A stretch of 34,646 nt of DNA from positions 1-34,646 of the forward strand of contig JAHEMQ010000007.1 in the NCBI GenBank assembly GCA_024643555.1. Direction: 5' to 3'. A program made the translations under genes and the position numbers. The notes beneath the pieces were generated by a model. That model was not told the origin of the DNA, searched no databases, and worked only from the letters and a program-made list of their open reading frames with translations. This document shows positions 32,832 to 34,646 of this stretch, piece by piece. Position 1 is the stretch's first letter. Each line of letters opens with the position of its first letter. Source of the stretch: Crocinitomicaceae bacterium. GTDB taxonomy: Bacteria > Bacteroidota > Bacteroidia > Flavobacteriales_D > Crocinitomicaceae.

Positions 32832-34646
32832 TTAGTTGCGGTCGAGTAATCGGAAATTTCGAAGGATACTGCGGATGTCAAACAGCGGCGTGTAATCGCG
32901 CGAATAAATGAGAAAAAAACGCTCTCTGTCTTCCTTGTTCGAAAGCTGTAGATGCTCAAAAGGTCCGATCAGACTTTGTTTTTGACTTGATTTGCTAAGT
33001 GCTTCGGAATCAGTATATCCAACAAATGTTTTTCGTCCGAGGAATACCAAGCCAGCGTTTTTAAGAAATTGTTTTTTGTTGGAAAAGAACCAAATTAAGA
33101 TGGGACTTCCCACCAAGAAAAGTAAGGCGAAGGTAACGTCAATGAGTCGCTTCGCTCGTTTGTTTTCAGGATGACTTAATGAATTAAAATTCAAAACATA
33201 CAATTCACCTGCTCGATCAATCGAATTACTTCCAATTAAAAAACTGGCATCAGGTTGTGCAATCTTAAATTCTAAATCTTGTCCAGAAGTTTGCGTCATC
33301 CAATGAATGATTTCAGAGGAACTCAAGGATTTTGCAGAGAAAATGATTTCGTTGATGTGGTGAATTGAAACGATTTCGTTCAGTTGATGCAAATCGCCAA
33401 TACTTCCGTCAAATTTTAACCCATTACTTATTCCGAAAATAGAATCGATTTGTGGGTACGTGTTTTCCAATAACAATTTAATCCGTAGGAATTCGTCTGC
33501 ACCACCAATGATGGCAAATCGTTTTTTTGGTAGTTTGGAGAGTCCGAGGTGCCCCTTAAAAAACAACTCAAACAGAAAGCGAATCACAAAGTAACTGAGA
33601 ATGTAGAGCAAGGATCCCAACAAAATGTACAAGCGTGAAAATTGCCATTCCTTCGGAAATAAAGCATAGACTGTGAGAATGACAATGGTTCCGAAAAAGA
33701 CAGATTTGAAGATCAGTCGGTGTCGACTTCCTTTGTCGTAAATGCCGAATACAAGGGAAGACAGCATCCAAATGACGGCATAACTTGGAATGAGCCAATG
33801 CCAGGCAATGTCGGGGAATTCTATGTCTTTTATTTTCCATCGCTCTGCCAACAGGTACAATCCGCTCAGGCTCAAGATAAGATCCACGGTTGGAAAAGAA
33901 ATACGTTCAATAAATCTCCTCACGATAGACAACGATGCCCGTAGGTATATCGCTAAATGAATGGCGAAGGAAAAAAGCTTGGCGTTGTTTTGCGAAAAGT
34001 GTTTCTTCGCAAAGATGATCATTGCCCGGTAAAAGATGAAGACATAATTTACGGAACTTTTCTTTGTGCTTTCACCCTTATAGTGGATGATTTTGGTTTC
34101 AGGGAAGTAATAGTTTTTATATCCACCTAATTGAATGCGGTAGGATAAATCGATGTCCTCACCATACATAAAAAACGTTTCATCCAAAACCCCGACTTTC
34201 TCTAAGGTTTCTTTGCGCATTAACATGAAGGCGCCACTGAGGACATCCACTTCATTGGTTTCAAATTCACTCAAGTATCCGAGGTGATAACGGCCAAATC
34301 GCTTTGATTTCGGGAAGATTTTTGATAATCCAAAAATCTTGTAAAACGCAACCATCGGCGTGGGTAATCCACGTTTGGATTCTGGAAGAAAACGACCTTT
34401 TCCGTCCACCATTCTGACTCCGAGTCCACCACCTTCTGGATGGGCGTCCATAAACGTAACCACTTTGTCGAAGGTATCTTCCTCCACAACCGTGTCCGGA
34501 TTTAAAAGTAAAATATAGCGCGCATCCGATAAGGCAATGGCTTGATTGTTTGCACTTGAGAATCCAACATTTTCCTTGTTGGCAATGCAGTGCACATTTG
34601 GAAATTTTTGTTGCACCATTTCAACCGAACCGTCAACGCTGTTGTT
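32832..34646 (-). CDS. GT2 glycosyltransferase fused to a degenerate phosphoglycosyltransferase scaffold (5' end cut)
   Basis: The frame stays open through base 34646: upstream of the ATG at 34619 it reads NNSVDGSVE, the usual GT2 phrase, so the true start is outside the window. About 604 residues are visible. A GT2 (rhamnosyltransferase-like) domain comes first: NKENVGFSSANNQAI, LLLNPDTVV and FFMYGEDIDLSYRI. A membrane region of several helices follows, then a Rossmann-like domain starting KRFAIIGGADEFL, as in polyprenyl glycosylphosphotransferases. A KRLIDVTFALLFLVGSPILIW anchor helix begins the phosphoglycosyltransferase module, but the catalytic middle with its Asp-Glu pair is missing; only a C-terminal YTPLFDIRSILRNF remains. 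It probably acts at the inner membrane in polysaccharide synthesis. Confidence 0.85.
   Translation of the reverse strand, partial: NNSVDGSVEMVQQKFPNVHCIANKENVGFSSANNQAIALSDARYILLLNPDTVVEEDTFDKVVTFMDAHPEGGGLGVRMVDGKGRFLPESKRGLPTPMVAFYKIFGLSKIFPKSKRFGRYHLGYLSEFETNEVDVLSGAFMLMRKETLEKVGVLDETFFMYGEDIDLSYRIQLGGYKNYYFPETKIIHYKGESTKKSSVNYVFIFYRAMIIFAKKHFSQNNAKLFSFAIHLAIYLRASLSIVRRFIERISFPTVDLILSLSGLYLLAERWKIKDIEFPDIAWHWLIPSYAVIWMLSSLVFGIYDKGSRHRLIFKSVFFGTIVILTVYALFPKEWQFSRLYILLGSLLYILSYFVIRFLFELFFKGHLGLSKLPKKRFAIIGGADEFLRIKLLLENTYPQIDSIFGISNGLKFDGSIGDLHQLNEIVSIHHINEIIFSAKSLSSSEIIHWMTQTSGQDLEFKIAQPDASFLIGSNSIDRAGELYVLNFNSLSHPENKRAKRLIDVTFALLFLVGSPILIWFFSNKKQFLKNAGLVFLGRKTFVGYTDSEALSKSSQKQSLIGPFEHLQLSNKEDRERFFLIYSRDYTPLFDIRSILRNFRLLDRN

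Noticed and set aside
1-34646. Search for tRNAs, CRISPR arrays, insertion sequences, phage genes and attachment sites
   Set aside because: Reading both strands showed no cloverleaf-like segment, no regularly spaced repeats, no transposase or integrase, and no inverted terminal repeats; absence was judged by eye only.

Overview
The window looks like a chromosome segment from a member of the Bacteroidota, most likely Flavobacteriales (a Crocinitomicaceae- or Cryomorphaceae-like lineage is my guess, not a demonstrated placement). The reasons are: a type IX secretion (T9SS) C-terminal sorting domain at 27744-29963; a TonB-dependent receptor with an N-terminal carboxypeptidase-regulatory-like domain; a bacterial GH3-family protein, DUF2461 and ComA-family proteins; AT-rich leaders without clear Shine-Dalgarno sequences; and repeated matches to the Bacteroidota -7 promoter box TAnnTTTG in front of genes. 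Base composition is moderate and looks even across the window. I see no insertion sequence, phage gene, CRISPR array, tRNA or rRNA. It reads as a housekeeping chromosomal stretch, cut through a gene at both ends. No gene-free stretch exceeds about 150 bases.

Layout. 1-2659 (minus): a DUF2461 gene overlaps an S9 dipeptidyl-peptidase gene that runs off the left edge. 2781-3885 (plus): ribosomal operon rpsF-rpsR-rplI, closed by a strong hairpin terminator. 3996-6672 (plus): cysC-cysD-cysN, translationally coupled, making PAPS from sulfate. 6669-8249 (minus): a deoxynucleoside kinase and the heptose epimerase hldD, converging on cysN with overlapping stop codons. 8310-10760 (minus): a 32-residue membrane microprotein, a GH3-family adenylating enzyme and a secreted protein of unknown function. 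10821-13944 (minus): the operon mtaB-PTPS/queD-folE-Bax-inhibitor-1 with its own terminator. 14072-15283 (plus): lhgO, convergent with a small secreted protein (15295-15924, minus).

16068-24452 (plus): guaB, then two periplasmic parvulin-type foldases, a MoxR ATPase, a small Cys/His protein and a ZnuD-like TonB receptor. 24584-27710 (plus): TPR protein, phosphosulfolactate synthase (ComA family) and WD40 protein. 27744-29963 (plus): a T9SS-exported FG-GAP protein. 29966-34646 (minus): a glycosyltransferase fused to a degenerate phosphoglycosyltransferase scaffold (cut by the right edge), a 2-oxoacid dehydrogenase E2, a DEDDh exonuclease and an FAH-family hydrolase.

Functional themes are envelope biogenesis (heptose epimerase, foldases, T9SS cargo, TonB receptor, glycosyltransferase), sulfur activation (cysCDN) with a possible sulfonate branch (ComA), and pterin/tRNA modification (folE, PTPS/QueD, MtaB). 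The most promising candidates for undescribed biology are the small CxxC protein paired with the ZnuD-like receptor, the TPR-ComA-WD40 cluster, the 32-residue membrane protein before GH3, and the glycosyltransferase fused to a phosphoglycosyltransferase lacking its catalytic core.
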